From Streptomyces viridochromogenes (GTDB lineage: Bacteria > Actinomycetota > Actinomycetes > Streptomycetales > Streptomycetaceae): a stretch of 64,000 nt of DNA. A program made the position numbers and the translations under genes. The DNA lies in contig NZ_LGUR01000209.1 in the NCBI RefSeq assembly GCF_001270495.1, positions 1 through 64,000 on the forward strand, written 5' to 3'. Position 1 is the first letter of the stretch, and every line of letters starts with the position of its first letter. The notes beneath the pieces were generated by a model. That model saw only the letters and a list, made by a program, of their open reading frames with translations, was not told the origin of the DNA and searched no databases. Shown here piece by piece: positions 51,998 to 61,145 of this stretch.

Positions 51998-52849
51998 ATG
52001 GAGGTGAGCGAACCCATACCCGTCACCCGGTCCGTCGACTACGGCACCGCCAAGCTGATGCCCGACGTCGACCGGAAGCGGGCCTGGCTGCTCACCGTCG
52101 ACGGTGCTCCGCAGTCGTATGTCGATCTGGACGAGCCGGAGTATCTGGAGTTCGAGTACGCGCGCCGCCTCGGGCATGTCCTGGACACCGTCGCGGAGCC
52201 GGGGCGGGCGCTGGACGTGCTGCATCTCGGGGGTGGGGCGCTCACCCTGCCCCGGTATCTGGCCGTCACCCGGCCCGGCTCGCGGCAGGACGTCGTCGAG
52301 GCAGATCGGGGGTTGCTGGAGCTGGTCGTCGAGCATCTGCCGGTTCCGGACGGGGCCGGCATCCGGCTGCACGCCGGGGACGCGCGCGCCTGGCTGGAGG
52401 CGGCCCCGGACGACTCCGCCGACGTGCTGGTCGCCGATGTCTTCGGCGGGTCACGGGTGCCGGCGCATCTGACGTCGGTCGCGTACGTCCGAGAGGCCGA
52501 GCGGGTGCTGCGGGGGAGCGGCGTCTATCTGGCGAACCTCGCCGACGCCGCGCCGTTCGCCTTCCTGCGCTCCCAGCTCGCCACCTACGCCACGCTCTTC
52601 GAGGAGCTGGTGCTGATCGCCGAGCCGGGTGTGCTGCGCGGCCGGCGGTTCGGCAACGCGGTGCTCGTCGCCGCGCACCGGCCCCTCGACACGGCCGCCC
52701 TGGTCCGGCTCACCGCCTCCGACGCCTTCCCGGCCCGGGTCGAACAGGGGCTCGCCCTGCGGCGGTTCATCGGCGGGGCGCGGCCGGTGCGGGACGAGGA
52801 CGCCGTGCCGTCACCCGAGCCCCCCGACGGGGCGTTCAGCATCGGCTGA
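51998..52849 (+). CDS. Spermidine-synthase-like methyltransferase-fold protein
   Basis: 283 aa. Spermidine synthase/Rossmann features: YVDLDEPEYLEFEYARRLGH, the nucleotide motif VLHLGGGALTLPRYLA, VVEADRGLLELV and VLVADVFGGSRVP in the position of the catalytic DxF segment. The polyamine-binding residues of true spermidine synthases are not all evident, so the substrate is uncertain. Its 3' end overlaps the convergent MFS gene by 39 bases. Confidence 0.82.
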   Translation: MEVSEPIPVTRSVDYGTAKLMPDVDRKRAWLLTVDGAPQSYVDLDEPEYLEFEYARRLGHVLDTVAEPGRALDVLHLGGGALTLPRYLAVTRPGSRQDVVEADRGLLELVVEHLPVPDGAGIRLHAGDARAWLEAAPDDSADVLVADVFGGSRVPAHLTSVAYVREAERVLRGSGVYLANLADAAPFAFLRSQLATYATLFEELVLIAEPGVLRGRRFGNAVLVAAHRPLDTAALVRLTASDAFPARVEQGLALRRFIGGARPVRDEDAVPSPEPPDGAFSIG

Positions 52850-54148
52850 GTCGAGCCGGGTTCCGGCGGTCACCTGCTTGGTACGACGCCGTAGGTTCCG
52901 TACGTCCGGTACGCACAGGACCGCGGCCGTGACGACCACGACGAGCGCGGCGCAGCCCCACAGTGCCGACGTGCGCCCGAACGCCGTCTCCGCCGGGCCG
53001 GCCAGCGCGGTCGCCAGCGGGACCAGGGCGACCGAGCCGAACCAGTCGTACGCGCACACCCGGGACAGCTTCTCCTCCGGGATCTCCTGATGGAGCGCGG
53101 TCATCCAGGAGACGCCGAACACCTCCAGCGTCACGCCGGTCAGGAACATCACCGCGCACAGGACGGCGACCGGTACCGGCACGGCGAGCGCGGCGGAGGG
53201 GAGGGCGAGCGGGAAGACGCACAGGGTGCCGGCGAGGAGCAGCCGGCGCGGCTTCCAGCGGGTCATGAGCAGCGCGCCGGCGACCGTGCCCGCCCCGAAG
53301 AAGCCCAGGGCCAGGCCCCACGGGCCCGCCCCGCCGAGATGGTCCCGGGCGACGAGCGGGCCGTAGACGGCGTCGGCGGCGCCGACGACCGCGTTGGCGA
53401 TGGAGAACTGGACGACGATGGCCCACAGCCACGGCCGCCCGGCGAACTCCCGCCAGCCGTCCCGCAGATCCGCGAGCATGCCGCCGCCCGGCGTGCGCGC
53501 CGGAACGTGACTCACGTCGAGGAACGCCCGCAGGGAACCGGCGACCGCGAAGGCCGCCGCGTCCGCCGCCAGCACCCACCCGGGCCCGATCGCGGCCACC
53601 ATGGCACCGCCGAGCGCGGCACCGCCGACCGCCGCCCCCTGCATCGCCATCCGGAACACGGCGAACGCCCGGCTCGCCTGCTCCCCCCGGACCGAAGACA
53701 GGAGCATGCCCTCGGCCGCCGGGCTGAAGAACGCCTGGCCGGTGCCGCCGAGGGCGGTCAGCAGCATCATCTGCCACAGCTGCGCCTCCCCGGTCAGGAT
53801 CAGCGCGGCGAAGGCGGCTTGCGAGAGGCAGTTGAGGGCGTTGGCCGCGACCATCACGCGGTGCCGCGGGAGACGGTCCGCGACGGCGCCGCCGATCAGC
53901 AGGAAGAGCACCAGGGGCAGGGTGCGGGCGGCGGCCACGAGCCCCACGTCACCGCCGTCGCCGCCCGCCTCCAGGACGGCGAACGCCGCGGCGATCAGCG
54001 CACCGTGACTGCCGAGGTTCGTGACGAACGCCGCGGCGGTCAGCAGGCTGTAGTTGCGGCCCGCCCAGGAGGGGCGGCGGGAGCGGGGGCGGAGATCGGC
54101 GGCGGAGGTCACCGGCCGACTATCGCGGCCCCGACGCCGGTTTGCCAA
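52811..54148 (-). CDS. MFS transporter (enterobactin-exporter-like)
   Basis: 445 aa with 12 predicted membrane segments. MFS motif A-like loop GGAVADRLPRHRVM after TM2; GTGQAFFSPAAEGMLLSSV is typical of the MFS_3/EntS-type multidrug or siderophore exporters. GTG 54112 could be the start instead of 54148. The exported compound is unknown. Confidence 0.85.
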   Translation of the reverse strand: MANRRRGRDSRPVTSAADLRPRSRRPSWAGRNYSLLTAAAFVTNLGSHGALIAAAFAVLEAGGDGGDVGLVAAARTLPLVLFLLIGGAVADRLPRHRVMVAANALNCLSQAAFAALILTGEAQLWQMMLLTALGGTGQAFFSPAAEGMLLSSVRGEQASRAFAVFRMAMQGAAVGGAALGGAMVAAIGPGWVLAADAAAFAVAGSLRAFLDVSHVPARTPGGGMLADLRDGWREFAGRPWLWAIVVQFSIANAVVGAADAVYGPLVARDHLGGAGPWGLALGFFGAGTVAGALLMTRWKPRRLLLAGTLCVFPLALPSAALAVPVPVAVLCAVMFLTGVTLEVFGVSWMTALHQEIPEEKLSRVCAYDWFGSVALVPLATALAGPAETAFGRTSALWGCAALVVVVTAAVLCVPDVRNLRRRTKQVTAGTRLDSADAERPVGGLG

Positions 54149-54260
54149 ACGAATTGCAGGTCACGGGCCGGTTGCACCACTTCGTCCGCCAGGGCGTACG
54201 ACGCTCGTCACATCGCATCGGCCTGTTCCCCGGTACCTACTCATGGGTAACATGGCGGCC

Positions 54261-54713
54261 ATGAGCGCAGACCAGATGTCGATCGGCGAGATGCTCGCCG
54301 CCACCGTGCCGATGGCCCGGACCCTGAACCTCCAGTTCCTGGAGACCACGCCGGAGAAGGCCGTGGTGGCTCTGCCGGACCAGAGCGAGTACCACAACCA
54401 TGTGGGCGGGCCGCACGCCGGCGCCATGTTCACGCTCGGGGAGTCCGCCAGCGGGGCGATCGTGCTGGCCGCGTTCGGTGACCAGCTCTCGCGTGCCGTG
54501 CCGCTCGCCGTCAGCGCCGAGATCTCCTACAAGAAGCTCGCCATGGGCGCCGTCACGGCCACCGCGACGCTGGGCCGCCCGGCCGCCGAGGTCGTGGCGC
54601 AGCTGGACGCGGGGGAGCGCCCCGAGTTCCCCGTGGCCATCGAGATCCAGCGCGGTGACGGCGCCGTCACCGGGGAGATGACCGTCGTCTGGACCCTGCG
54701 GCCGAACGGCTGA
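54261..54713 (+). CDS. Hotdog-fold thioesterase-like protein (DUF4442/PaaI type)
   Basis: About 150 aa. Hotdog traits: EYHNHVGGPHAGAMFTLGES, in which the His-Gly-Gly and following Glu match PaaI-type active sites, and SAEISYKKLAMGAVTATATL. Probably hydrolyses or binds acyl-CoA thioesters. In-frame ATGs at 54243 and 54252 are alternatives to 54261; none has a strong ribosome site. Confidence 0.82.
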   Translation: MSADQMSIGEMLAATVPMARTLNLQFLETTPEKAVVALPDQSEYHNHVGGPHAGAMFTLGESASGAIVLAAFGDQLSRAVPLAVSAEISYKKLAMGAVTATATLGRPAAEVVAQLDAGERPEFPVAIEIQRGDGAVTGEMTVVWTLRPNG

Positions 54714-54734
54714 GCCCTACGGCGCGGAAGCGAG

Positions 54735-54758
54735 CAGGGGCCCTGTGCGGGGCCCCTG
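54735..54758. terminator. Bidirectional terminator
   Basis: CAGGGGCCC (54735-54743) and GGGCCCCTG (54750-54758) form a 9-bp GC stem between the convergent thioesterase and galU genes. Confidence 0.75.
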
Positions 54759-54781
54759 TCCTTCCTCCGGGCCGCCGGCGC

Positions 54782-55747
54782 TCAAGCCGCGAACCGGTCC
54801 CGCCTTGCCCCGGTGGCCTCCAGGCCCGCCACGAACTGCTTCAGCCAGGCCACGAACTCCGGCCCCAGGTCCGCCCGGTCGCACGCCAGCCGAACCACCG
54901 TGCGCAGATAGTCCGCCCTGTCGCCGGTGTCGTAGCGCAGGCCGTCGAACACGACTCCGTGGACCGTCCCGTCCGCCGCGAGTTCCCGTAGGGCGTCGGT
55001 CAGCTGGATCTCGCCGCCGCGCCCGGGCGGGGTGCGGTCCAGGACGCCGAAGACGGCCGGGTCGAGGACGTAGCGGCCGATGACCGCGTAACGGCTCGGC
55101 GCGTCCTCGCGCGACGGCTTCTCCACGAGACCCGTGACGCGGACGACGCCGTCCTCCCCCGGCCGCGACGGCTCGACGGCCGCACAGCCATAGAGGTGGA
55201 TCTGCTCGGGCGGGACCTCCATGAGGGCGACCACACTGCCCTCGTAACGGTCGCGGACGTCCAGCATCCGGCTGAGCAGGGTCTCGCGCGGGTCGATGAG
55301 GTCGTCGCCCAGGAGGACGGCGAACGGCTGGTCCCCGACGTGATGGCGGGCGCACAGCACCGCGTGACCGAGACCGAGGGGGTCGCCCTGGCGGATGTGG
55401 TGGATGTCGGCGAGCCGGGCCGGGTCGCGCACCGCGTCCAGCCGTACGGTGTCGCCCTTGGCCGCGAGTGCCTGCTCCAGCTCGAAGGCGTGGTCGAAGT
55501 GGTCCTCGATGGCCCGCTTGTGTCGACCGGTGATCATCAGCACGTCGTCGAGACCGGCCGCCGCGGCCTCCTCCACGACGTACTGGATGGCCGGCTTGTC
55601 GACGACCGGCAGCATCTCCTTGGGGGTCGCCTTGGTCGCGGGCAGGAAGCGCGTGCCGAGTCCTGCCGCCGGGACGACCGCCTTGCGGACGGTGCGGGCC
55701 CGTTCGGGGGCGGGCTCGGACAGGGGTGTCGTGTGGGGGACGATCAT
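54782..55747 (-). CDS. galU: UTP-glucose-1-phosphate uridylyltransferase
   Basis: 321 aa. Nucleotidyltransferase signature KAVVPAAGLGTRFLPATKAT (residues ~23-42), KEMLPVVDKPAIQYVVEEA, LLGDDLID and the VEKPS motif. Makes UDP-glucose for wall polymers and trehalose or glycan synthesis. ATGs at 55747 and 55756 are both possible; the N-terminal ~20 residues are a non-conserved extension. Confidence 0.92.
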   Translation of the reverse strand: MIVPHTTPLSEPAPERARTVRKAVVPAAGLGTRFLPATKATPKEMLPVVDKPAIQYVVEEAAAAGLDDVLMITGRHKRAIEDHFDHAFELEQALAAKGDTVRLDAVRDPARLADIHHIRQGDPLGLGHAVLCARHHVGDQPFAVLLGDDLIDPRETLLSRMLDVRDRYEGSVVALMEVPPEQIHLYGCAAVEPSRPGEDGVVRVTGLVEKPSREDAPSRYAVIGRYVLDPAVFGVLDRTPPGRGGEIQLTDALRELAADGTVHGVVFDGLRYDTGDRADYLRTVVRLACDRADLGPEFVAWLKQFVAGLEATGARRDRFAA

Positions 55748-56106
55748 GCGGCTCATGGTGGAGCACGGGGATGAGAGCACGCCGAGAGAAACCTCGGAGC
55801 TTCCTGTGCGGCATGCGGAATTGAAGATTCCGTGGACCAATGCGCCTTGTCTGCACACAACTTGACGCCTGGCGGACGGCGATTTCGAATGTGGGTGCGG
55901 ATACCGGCGGTAACTTTTCTGAATTCCTTGGTTTTTGAACGTTGGTCACTCGAACTTCTTGTTTCCTGCGCGTTGCTTGTGCGAAAGTGAGCGACCCGAT
56001 AGCCGGTCCACATCCGACGCGGCCTAGGTATGCACCAATCAAGCACCTGCTTTCCGACGGACGCGCATTCCCCTTGTCGTCCTGCGGCTGGGAAGGAAAT
56101 GGTTCA

Positions 56107-57933
56107 GTGCAATCCCCTTACCCCCCACGACCGCCGTACCCGCCACGGCCCGGGGTGAGCCTCGGAGAGTCCGACCGCGATCTCGTCGCGAGCCTGGGCA
56201 AAGCCGATGCGAACGCCCGTGCCGTCGCCCTGCTGATGGCACGGCACTGGCGTGCCACCTACGACTACGCGGCCATCTGCCTGGTGTCCACGGCGAGTTC
56301 GGCCGCCATGGTGGCCGCCGCGGCGTTCCATCGCGTGCTCGGCCGACCCGCCGGCGGCGCACTGCGCCCTCAACTGCTCACCGCCGTACGGGAGCTGGTG
56401 AAGGAGTGGGTGGCCGACGGCGGTATTTCCGCCCTCATGCCGGAACTCGGCAAACCGACCGGCGGGCGCGGGCTGCGCGCCGCGCGGTCCGTGACGCCCG
56501 AAAGGCGGCAAATCGCCGAGCGCGCATTCCGGGCTCTGCCGGGGGCCTCGCAATGCCTCCTCTGGCACACCGAGGTCGAAGCCGAACCGATAACCATACC
56601 CACTGGTCTGCTGGGGGTGGATGCGGACACCGCGTCGGCGGCGCTGGAGGGAGTGCGCGAGCAATTCCGGACGGGCTGCGTACGCGCCCATCGCGAACTC
56701 GCGCCCACCCGGGAATGCCGCTACTACAACCGCCTCCTCGATGTCCCCATGCGCCGGGGCGGCGCCCTGCTGCCCGATGTCCAACAGCATCTGACGGAGT
56801 GCCGCTACTGCCGTCACGCCGCCGAGCAGCTCAGCCATTTCGAGGGCGGCCTGGACGTACTGCTCGCCGAAACCGTGCTCGGCTGGGGCGCCCGGCGCTA
56901 TCTCGACTCCCGGCCCGGACGAGGCGGCTCCGCAACGACACCGTGCGACCGCCGCCGACGCGGCGGACGGCACCGCCCCGAGCGGCTCGACCCGCCACGC
57001 GGACGCGCGAGGGCCCTCGCCGTGGGAGTCGGTGTGTCCTCGCTCGCCCTGCTCGTGACGGTCCTCACCGCCAGGGGCTGGACCGAGGAGAACGGCGTCC
57101 CCGGCCCGCACGCCACCTGGGGCGCACCCAGCGGCAGGACCGCGCACCCGGGTGCCGTGTCCCCGCCCTCCTCCGGCGGATCACCCTCGGCCGCCTCGGC
57201 CGAGGAACCCGTCGAGATCGCCCAGGGCAGGCTCCGCAACCTCGACCGCGGCCTGTGTCTGGACCTCCGTGACGGCGAGGTCCGCACCGGTGCCCGGGCC
57301 GAGCTGGCCCAGTGCTCGTCCGCCGTGTCCCAGCAGTGGTCGTACCGGGACAACGGCCTGCTGCGCAGCGCCGCCGACCCCACCCTGTGCCTCGACTCCG
57401 GCCCCGACGAGGGCGTGGTCGTCCTGGCGAACTGCCTCGCGCACGCCGGCGAGGTGCGCTACGACCTCACCGTCCACGGCGAACTCCTGCCCCGCCGCTC
57501 CGAGGGGCTGGCGGTCGCGTCCGGCAAGGGCGTGAGCGTGGTGCTCGACGAGCGGGACGGATCCGAGGCACAGCGCTGGCTGCTCGACGGAGGGCTCGCG
57601 GACGTACGCGAGGAGGGGCCCGAGGAGGGACCCGAGAAGCGGCTCCAGCAGGAGGAGCCGCGCGAGGAGAAGGACACCGCGCCCGTGGTACCCGAGCGCG
57701 AGTCGCCGGACGGCGCCGTCCCCGAACTCCCGCAGGGCGGGCCGGAGGAGGACCCGCAGCCGCGGTACGAGACACGGTATGTCCAGGACGAATCCGGCTA
57801 CGAGGCCGAGCCGGCCACCCCCGTCCCCGCCGCCCCCGTCGATGCCGTAGCGGCCCTCCCGGCCGAGGCGCCGGCCACCGTGGCCACGATCGTCGGCACC
57901 GCCACGAGCAGGCTCGACTCCGCCCTCCACTAG
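56107..57933 (+). CDS. Membrane protein with sigma-like region, zinc finger and ricin lectin domain
   Basis: 608 aa from the GTG at 56107. Order of parts: a Pro/Tyr-rich start; an alpha-helical region (residues ~20-200) resembling sigma-70-like or anti-sigma-associated helices; an anti-sigma-type zinc finger with HLTECRYCRHAAEQ (HxxxCxxC) near residue 235; one membrane span (AVGVGVSSLALLVTVLTA, about residues 303-320); and an extracytoplasmic ricin-type beta-trefoil (GLCLDLRDGEV, QQWSYRDNGLLRS). The tail is Glu/Pro rich. It may sense sugars outside and signal inward (inference). Confidence 0.8.
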   Translation: MQSPYPPRPPYPPRPGVSLGESDRDLVASLGKADANARAVALLMARHWRATYDYAAICLVSTASSAAMVAAAAFHRVLGRPAGGALRPQLLTAVRELVKEWVADGGISALMPELGKPTGGRGLRAARSVTPERRQIAERAFRALPGASQCLLWHTEVEAEPITIPTGLLGVDADTASAALEGVREQFRTGCVRAHRELAPTRECRYYNRLLDVPMRRGGALLPDVQQHLTECRYCRHAAEQLSHFEGGLDVLLAETVLGWGARRYLDSRPGRGGSATTPCDRRRRGGRHRPERLDPPRGRARALAVGVGVSSLALLVTVLTARGWTEENGVPGPHATWGAPSGRTAHPGAVSPPSSGGSPSAASAEEPVEIAQGRLRNLDRGLCLDLRDGEVRTGARAELAQCSSAVSQQWSYRDNGLLRSAADPTLCLDSGPDEGVVVLANCLAHAGEVRYDLTVHGELLPRRSEGLAVASGKGVSVVLDERDGSEAQRWLLDGGLADVREEGPEEGPEKRLQQEEPREEKDTAPVVPERESPDGAVPELPQGGPEEDPQPRYETRYVQDESGYEAEPATPVPAAPVDAVAALPAEAPATVATIVGTATSRLDSALH

Positions 57934-57950
57934 TCCAGCCACCAGCCAGG

Positions 57951-57981
57951 GTCACCCCGGTCCCCGGCGCGCCGGGGTGAC
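57951..57981 (+). terminator. Terminator after the ricin-domain gene
   Basis: GTCACCCCGG (57951-57960) and CCGGGGTGAC (57972-57981), 10-bp stem with an 11-base loop, starting 18 bases past the stop codon. Confidence 0.75.
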
Positions 57982-58171
57982 ACTTCAGCCCCTTCAGACG
58001 TTCAGCCCTCAGTCCCCCCAGTCTCCCCAGTCCCCTTCGCCCCTTCGGCTCTGATCGATGTCAGACGTCATTCAGCCGTTCCTCGTTCACGTCATTGACA
58101 CGAGTCACTGTGGTTCGTAGTTTTCCCGCCGCGCCAGTGGTTCCCATGCTCACGAACGCGAAGGTGGACCC

Positions 58172-59728
58172 GTGATCCGTCGTATGTCCGTCGCACTGAT
58201 GGCCCTCGCGGCCGCACTCGTCACCCCCGTGCCCGCACAGGCCGCCGACGACCCCGTCGTCCGCACCACCGCGGGCTGGGTGCGGGGGGAAACCACCGCC
58301 GAGGGACGCCAGTTCCTCGGTATCCCTTACGCCGAGCCACCCGTCGGAAAGCTCCGTTGGAAGGAGCCGCGACCCGTCCGGCCCTGGCAAGGAGTGCGGG
58401 CGGCGCGGGACTTCGGCAACAAGTGTGTGCAGGGGGTGAGTTGGGACCCCGGCTATGAGCGACCCAGCCACACCGAGGACTGTCTCGACCTCAATGTGTA
58501 CGCCCCCGCGGGCGCCGCCCGTCGTGCGGTCATGGTCTGGTTCCACGGGGGAGGACTCACCGGCGGGGCCGGTCAGGACGTCGTCCCCGACACCTTCGCC
58601 CGGCAGACCGGCACGGTCGTCGTCACCGTCAACTACCGCCTCGGGGCGATGGGCTTCCTCGCCACGGCCGGCCTCGACGACGAGGCGCGCGACGGGGTCT
58701 CCGGCAACTTCGGCATGCTCGACCAGCAGGCCGCCCTGCGCTGGGTCCGGGCCAACATCGGCCACTTCGGCGGCGACCCGGGCCGCGTGACCATCGCGGG
58801 CGAGTCGGCGGGCGGTCGCTCGGTCTGCACCCAGCTGGCCTCGCCGTCGGCGAAGGGCCTCTACCGGGCGGGGATCATCCAGAGCGGGGCGTACGGCGAC
58901 TGCGGTGCGCGTCCGCACGGGACGGCTGTGTCCCAGGGCGCCGCCTTCGCGGAGAAGCTCGGCTGCACCGACCTGGCCTGTCTGCGCGCCAAGCCGGCCG
59001 CCGAGATCCTGGCCGCGCAGAACGGCTTCGACTGGGCGCCGGTGGTCGGCGGCGCCTTCCTGCCGAGGCAGCCGCAGGAGGCGTTCGAACGCGGGGCCGC
59101 AGCCGGGGTGCCGGTCATGAACGGGGCCAACCAGGACGAGGGCCGACTGTTCGCCTTCGCCCGGTTCGACGTGAACGGCACGCCGCTCACCGCCGAGCAG
59201 TACCCGGCCGTCATGCGGGCGGACTACGGCGACGAGGCCCTCGCAAGCTACCCCCTGTCGTCGTACCCCTCCCCGACCATCGCGTACGCCACCGCCCAGG
59301 GCGACCAGATGTTCGCCTGCTCGGCGCTCCGCCTCGACGGCACGCTCGCCGGACGCGGCCAGGTCTACATGTACGAGTTCGCCGACCGCACCTCCCCGCC
59401 CTTCGCCTCCCTGCGCAACCTCGGCACGGACTTCGACTTCGGCGCCACCCACGTCAATGAGCTCCAGTACCTGTTCAAGCACTTCGGCCTGGAGTCACCG
59501 CTGAACGCCGAGCAGCGGACGCTGGCCCGGCAGATGATCCAGTACTGGGGCTCCTTCGTCCGGGACGGCGAGCCGCGCGCCGCAGGACAGCCCGCGATGC
59601 CGGCCCGGCCGGGGACGGTACTGTCCCTCCGCACCGCATCCGCCCACGGCAATGTGCTGAGCACCACTGCGCACCGTGAGCACCAGTGCAACCTGTGGGA
59701 CACCGAGACCGTCACACAGAACGGGTAG
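58172..59728 (+). CDS. Secreted type-B carboxylesterase
   Basis: 518 aa. N-terminal signal peptide (IRRMSVALMALAAALVTP, cleavage after PAQA). Alpha/beta-hydrolase of the carboxylesterase/cholinesterase class: oxyanion FHGGGLTGG, nucleophile Ser in GESAGGRS, acid Glu in NQDEGRLF and a late His in GATHVNELQYLF. EDCLDLNVYAP is the second family signature. Cys pairs are consistent with export. GTG start at 58172. Confidence 0.92.
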   Translation: MIRRMSVALMALAAALVTPVPAQAADDPVVRTTAGWVRGETTAEGRQFLGIPYAEPPVGKLRWKEPRPVRPWQGVRAARDFGNKCVQGVSWDPGYERPSHTEDCLDLNVYAPAGAARRAVMVWFHGGGLTGGAGQDVVPDTFARQTGTVVVTVNYRLGAMGFLATAGLDDEARDGVSGNFGMLDQQAALRWVRANIGHFGGDPGRVTIAGESAGGRSVCTQLASPSAKGLYRAGIIQSGAYGDCGARPHGTAVSQGAAFAEKLGCTDLACLRAKPAAEILAAQNGFDWAPVVGGAFLPRQPQEAFERGAAAGVPVMNGANQDEGRLFAFARFDVNGTPLTAEQYPAVMRADYGDEALASYPLSSYPSPTIAYATAQGDQMFACSALRLDGTLAGRGQVYMYEFADRTSPPFASLRNLGTDFDFGATHVNELQYLFKHFGLESPLNAEQRTLARQMIQYWGSFVRDGEPRAAGQPAMPARPGTVLSLRTASAHGNVLSTTAHREHQCNLWDTETVTQNG

Positions 59729-59802
59729 GCTGCCCCGGCGCGCGCTCGCAGGCCGAGCGTGCGCCGGGAACACAGGGTGCAGGACAGGGAGAGGAAGCGG
59801 CG

Positions 59803-60447
59803 TTGCACGTCCAGGAATGGCTCGAAACGGTGCCCCCGCTCGCCATCTATCTGCTGGTGGGCGTCGTCATCGGTCTGGAGAGCCTGGGCATTCCACTGCC
59901 CGGCGAGATCATCCTGGTCTCCTCCGCGCTCCTCGCCTCGCAGCACGGTGACATCGACCCCTTCGTGCTCGGCGCATGCGCCAGCGCGGGCGCGATCATC
60001 GGCGACTCCATCGGCTACGCCATCGGCCGCAAGGGCGGCCGTCCACTCCTGGCGTGGCTGGGCGGGAAATTCCCCAAGCACTTCAGCGAGGGGCACATCG
60101 CCACCGCCGAGCGGTCCTTCGAGAAGTGGGGCATGTGGGCCGTCTTCTTCGGCCGCTTCGTCGCCCTCCTGCGCATCTTCGCCGGCCCCCTCGCGGGCGT
60201 CCTGCGGATGCCGTACTGGAAGTTCCTCACCGCCAACGTCTTCGGCGGCATCCTCTGGGCGGGCGGCACGACCGCGGTCATCTACTACGTGGGCGTGGTC
60301 GCCGAGTCCTGGCTGAAGCGCTTCTCATGGCTGGGACTGGTCGCAGCGGTCCTGATCGGCCTGACGTCCATGCTGATCATCAAGCGCAAGGCGAAGAAGG
60401 CCCAGACGGCACACCGAGAGCCGGAACCGATCGGCGCCGGGGAGTAA
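59803..60447 (+). CDS. DedA family membrane protein
   Basis: 214 aa from a TTG start with GGGAGAGGAAG upstream. Four or five membrane spans; DedA core GLESLGIPLPGEIILVSSAL, GAIIGDSIGYAIGRKGG, FFGRFVALLRIFAGPLAGV and MPYWKFLTANVFGGILWA. DedA proteins act as lipid-carrier flippases or support envelope homeostasis. Earlier in-frame ATG codons overlap the end of the esterase gene and are unlikely. Confidence 0.88.
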   Translation: MHVQEWLETVPPLAIYLLVGVVIGLESLGIPLPGEIILVSSALLASQHGDIDPFVLGACASAGAIIGDSIGYAIGRKGGRPLLAWLGGKFPKHFSEGHIATAERSFEKWGMWAVFFGRFVALLRIFAGPLAGVLRMPYWKFLTANVFGGILWAGGTTAVIYYVGVVAESWLKRFSWLGLVAAVLIGLTSMLIIKRKAKKAQTAHREPEPIGAGE

Positions 60448-60452
60448 GACGC

Positions 60453-60515
60453 CGCAAGGGGCGCGGGGCTGTATCGATGTGTGGCTCCGCCGCGCGGGCG
60501 CGACCAGCCACCGCG
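60453..60515. repeat. Streptomyces intergenic repeat element, second copy
   Basis: AAGGGGCGCGGGGCTGTATC followed by GGCTCCGCCGCG and GCGCGACCAGCCAC, a widespread intergenic sequence type in Streptomyces. Opposite in orientation to 51895-51965. Confidence 0.65.
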
Positions 60516-60538
60516 AACCCCGCGGACCGCGTACGGCC

Positions 60539-61069
60539 TTATGCCCCGTGCTCTTCCCGGTGAGCCTTCGCCAACTCCGCGTACATGGTGCCGTTGAGCG
60601 TGACGCCCTGACGTTCTTCCTCAGTGAGTTCCCGCTTCACCTTCGCCGGCACCCCCGCCACCAGCGACCCGGGCGGCACCCGCATCCCCTGCGGCACCAG
60701 GGCCTGTGCAGCGACCAGCGACCCCGCCCCGATCACCGCACCGTTCAGCACGGTCGCCCCCATCCCGATCAGACAGTCGTCCTCAACGGTCGCCCCATGC
60801 ACTACGGCGTTATGGCCGACCGACACCCTCGCCCCGATGGTCACGGGAAACCCCGGGTCGGCATGGAGCGTGCAGTTGTCCTGCACATTGGACTGAGCCC
60901 CGACCGAGATCCGCTCCACGTCACCCCGGACCACCGCGCCGTACCAGACACTGGCCCCCGCCTGAAGCGTCACGTCCCCGATCACCGACGACGTCGGCGC
61001 CACAAACGCAGCCTCGTCGATCTTCGGTTCCCTGCCCCCGATACCCATGACCAGCGCCTTGTGCGTCAT
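60539..61069 (-). CDS. Gamma-carbonic-anhydrase-like hexapeptide protein
   Basis: 176 aa, left-handed beta-helix: FVAPTSSVIGDVTLQAGASV, RGDVERISVGAQSNVQDN, then HADPGFP and VSVGHNAVVHG holding the metal-ligand His residues. Such proteins bind zinc or iron and may hydrate CO2 or act as acyl-group enzymes. ATG 61069 with GGAGAGGG upstream. Confidence 0.88.
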   Translation of the reverse strand: MTHKALVMGIGGREPKIDEAAFVAPTSSVIGDVTLQAGASVWYGAVVRGDVERISVGAQSNVQDNCTLHADPGFPVTIGARVSVGHNAVVHGATVEDDCLIGMGATVLNGAVIGAGSLVAAQALVPQGMRVPPGSLVAGVPAKVKRELTEEERQGVTLNGTMYAELAKAHREEHGA

Positions 61070-61145
61070 CGCCCTCTCCTTGCCGCCGACGTCCAGACGT
61101 ACCGTACGACACCCGGTGGGGCGAAGATCACAGGCCCTCGACCGC

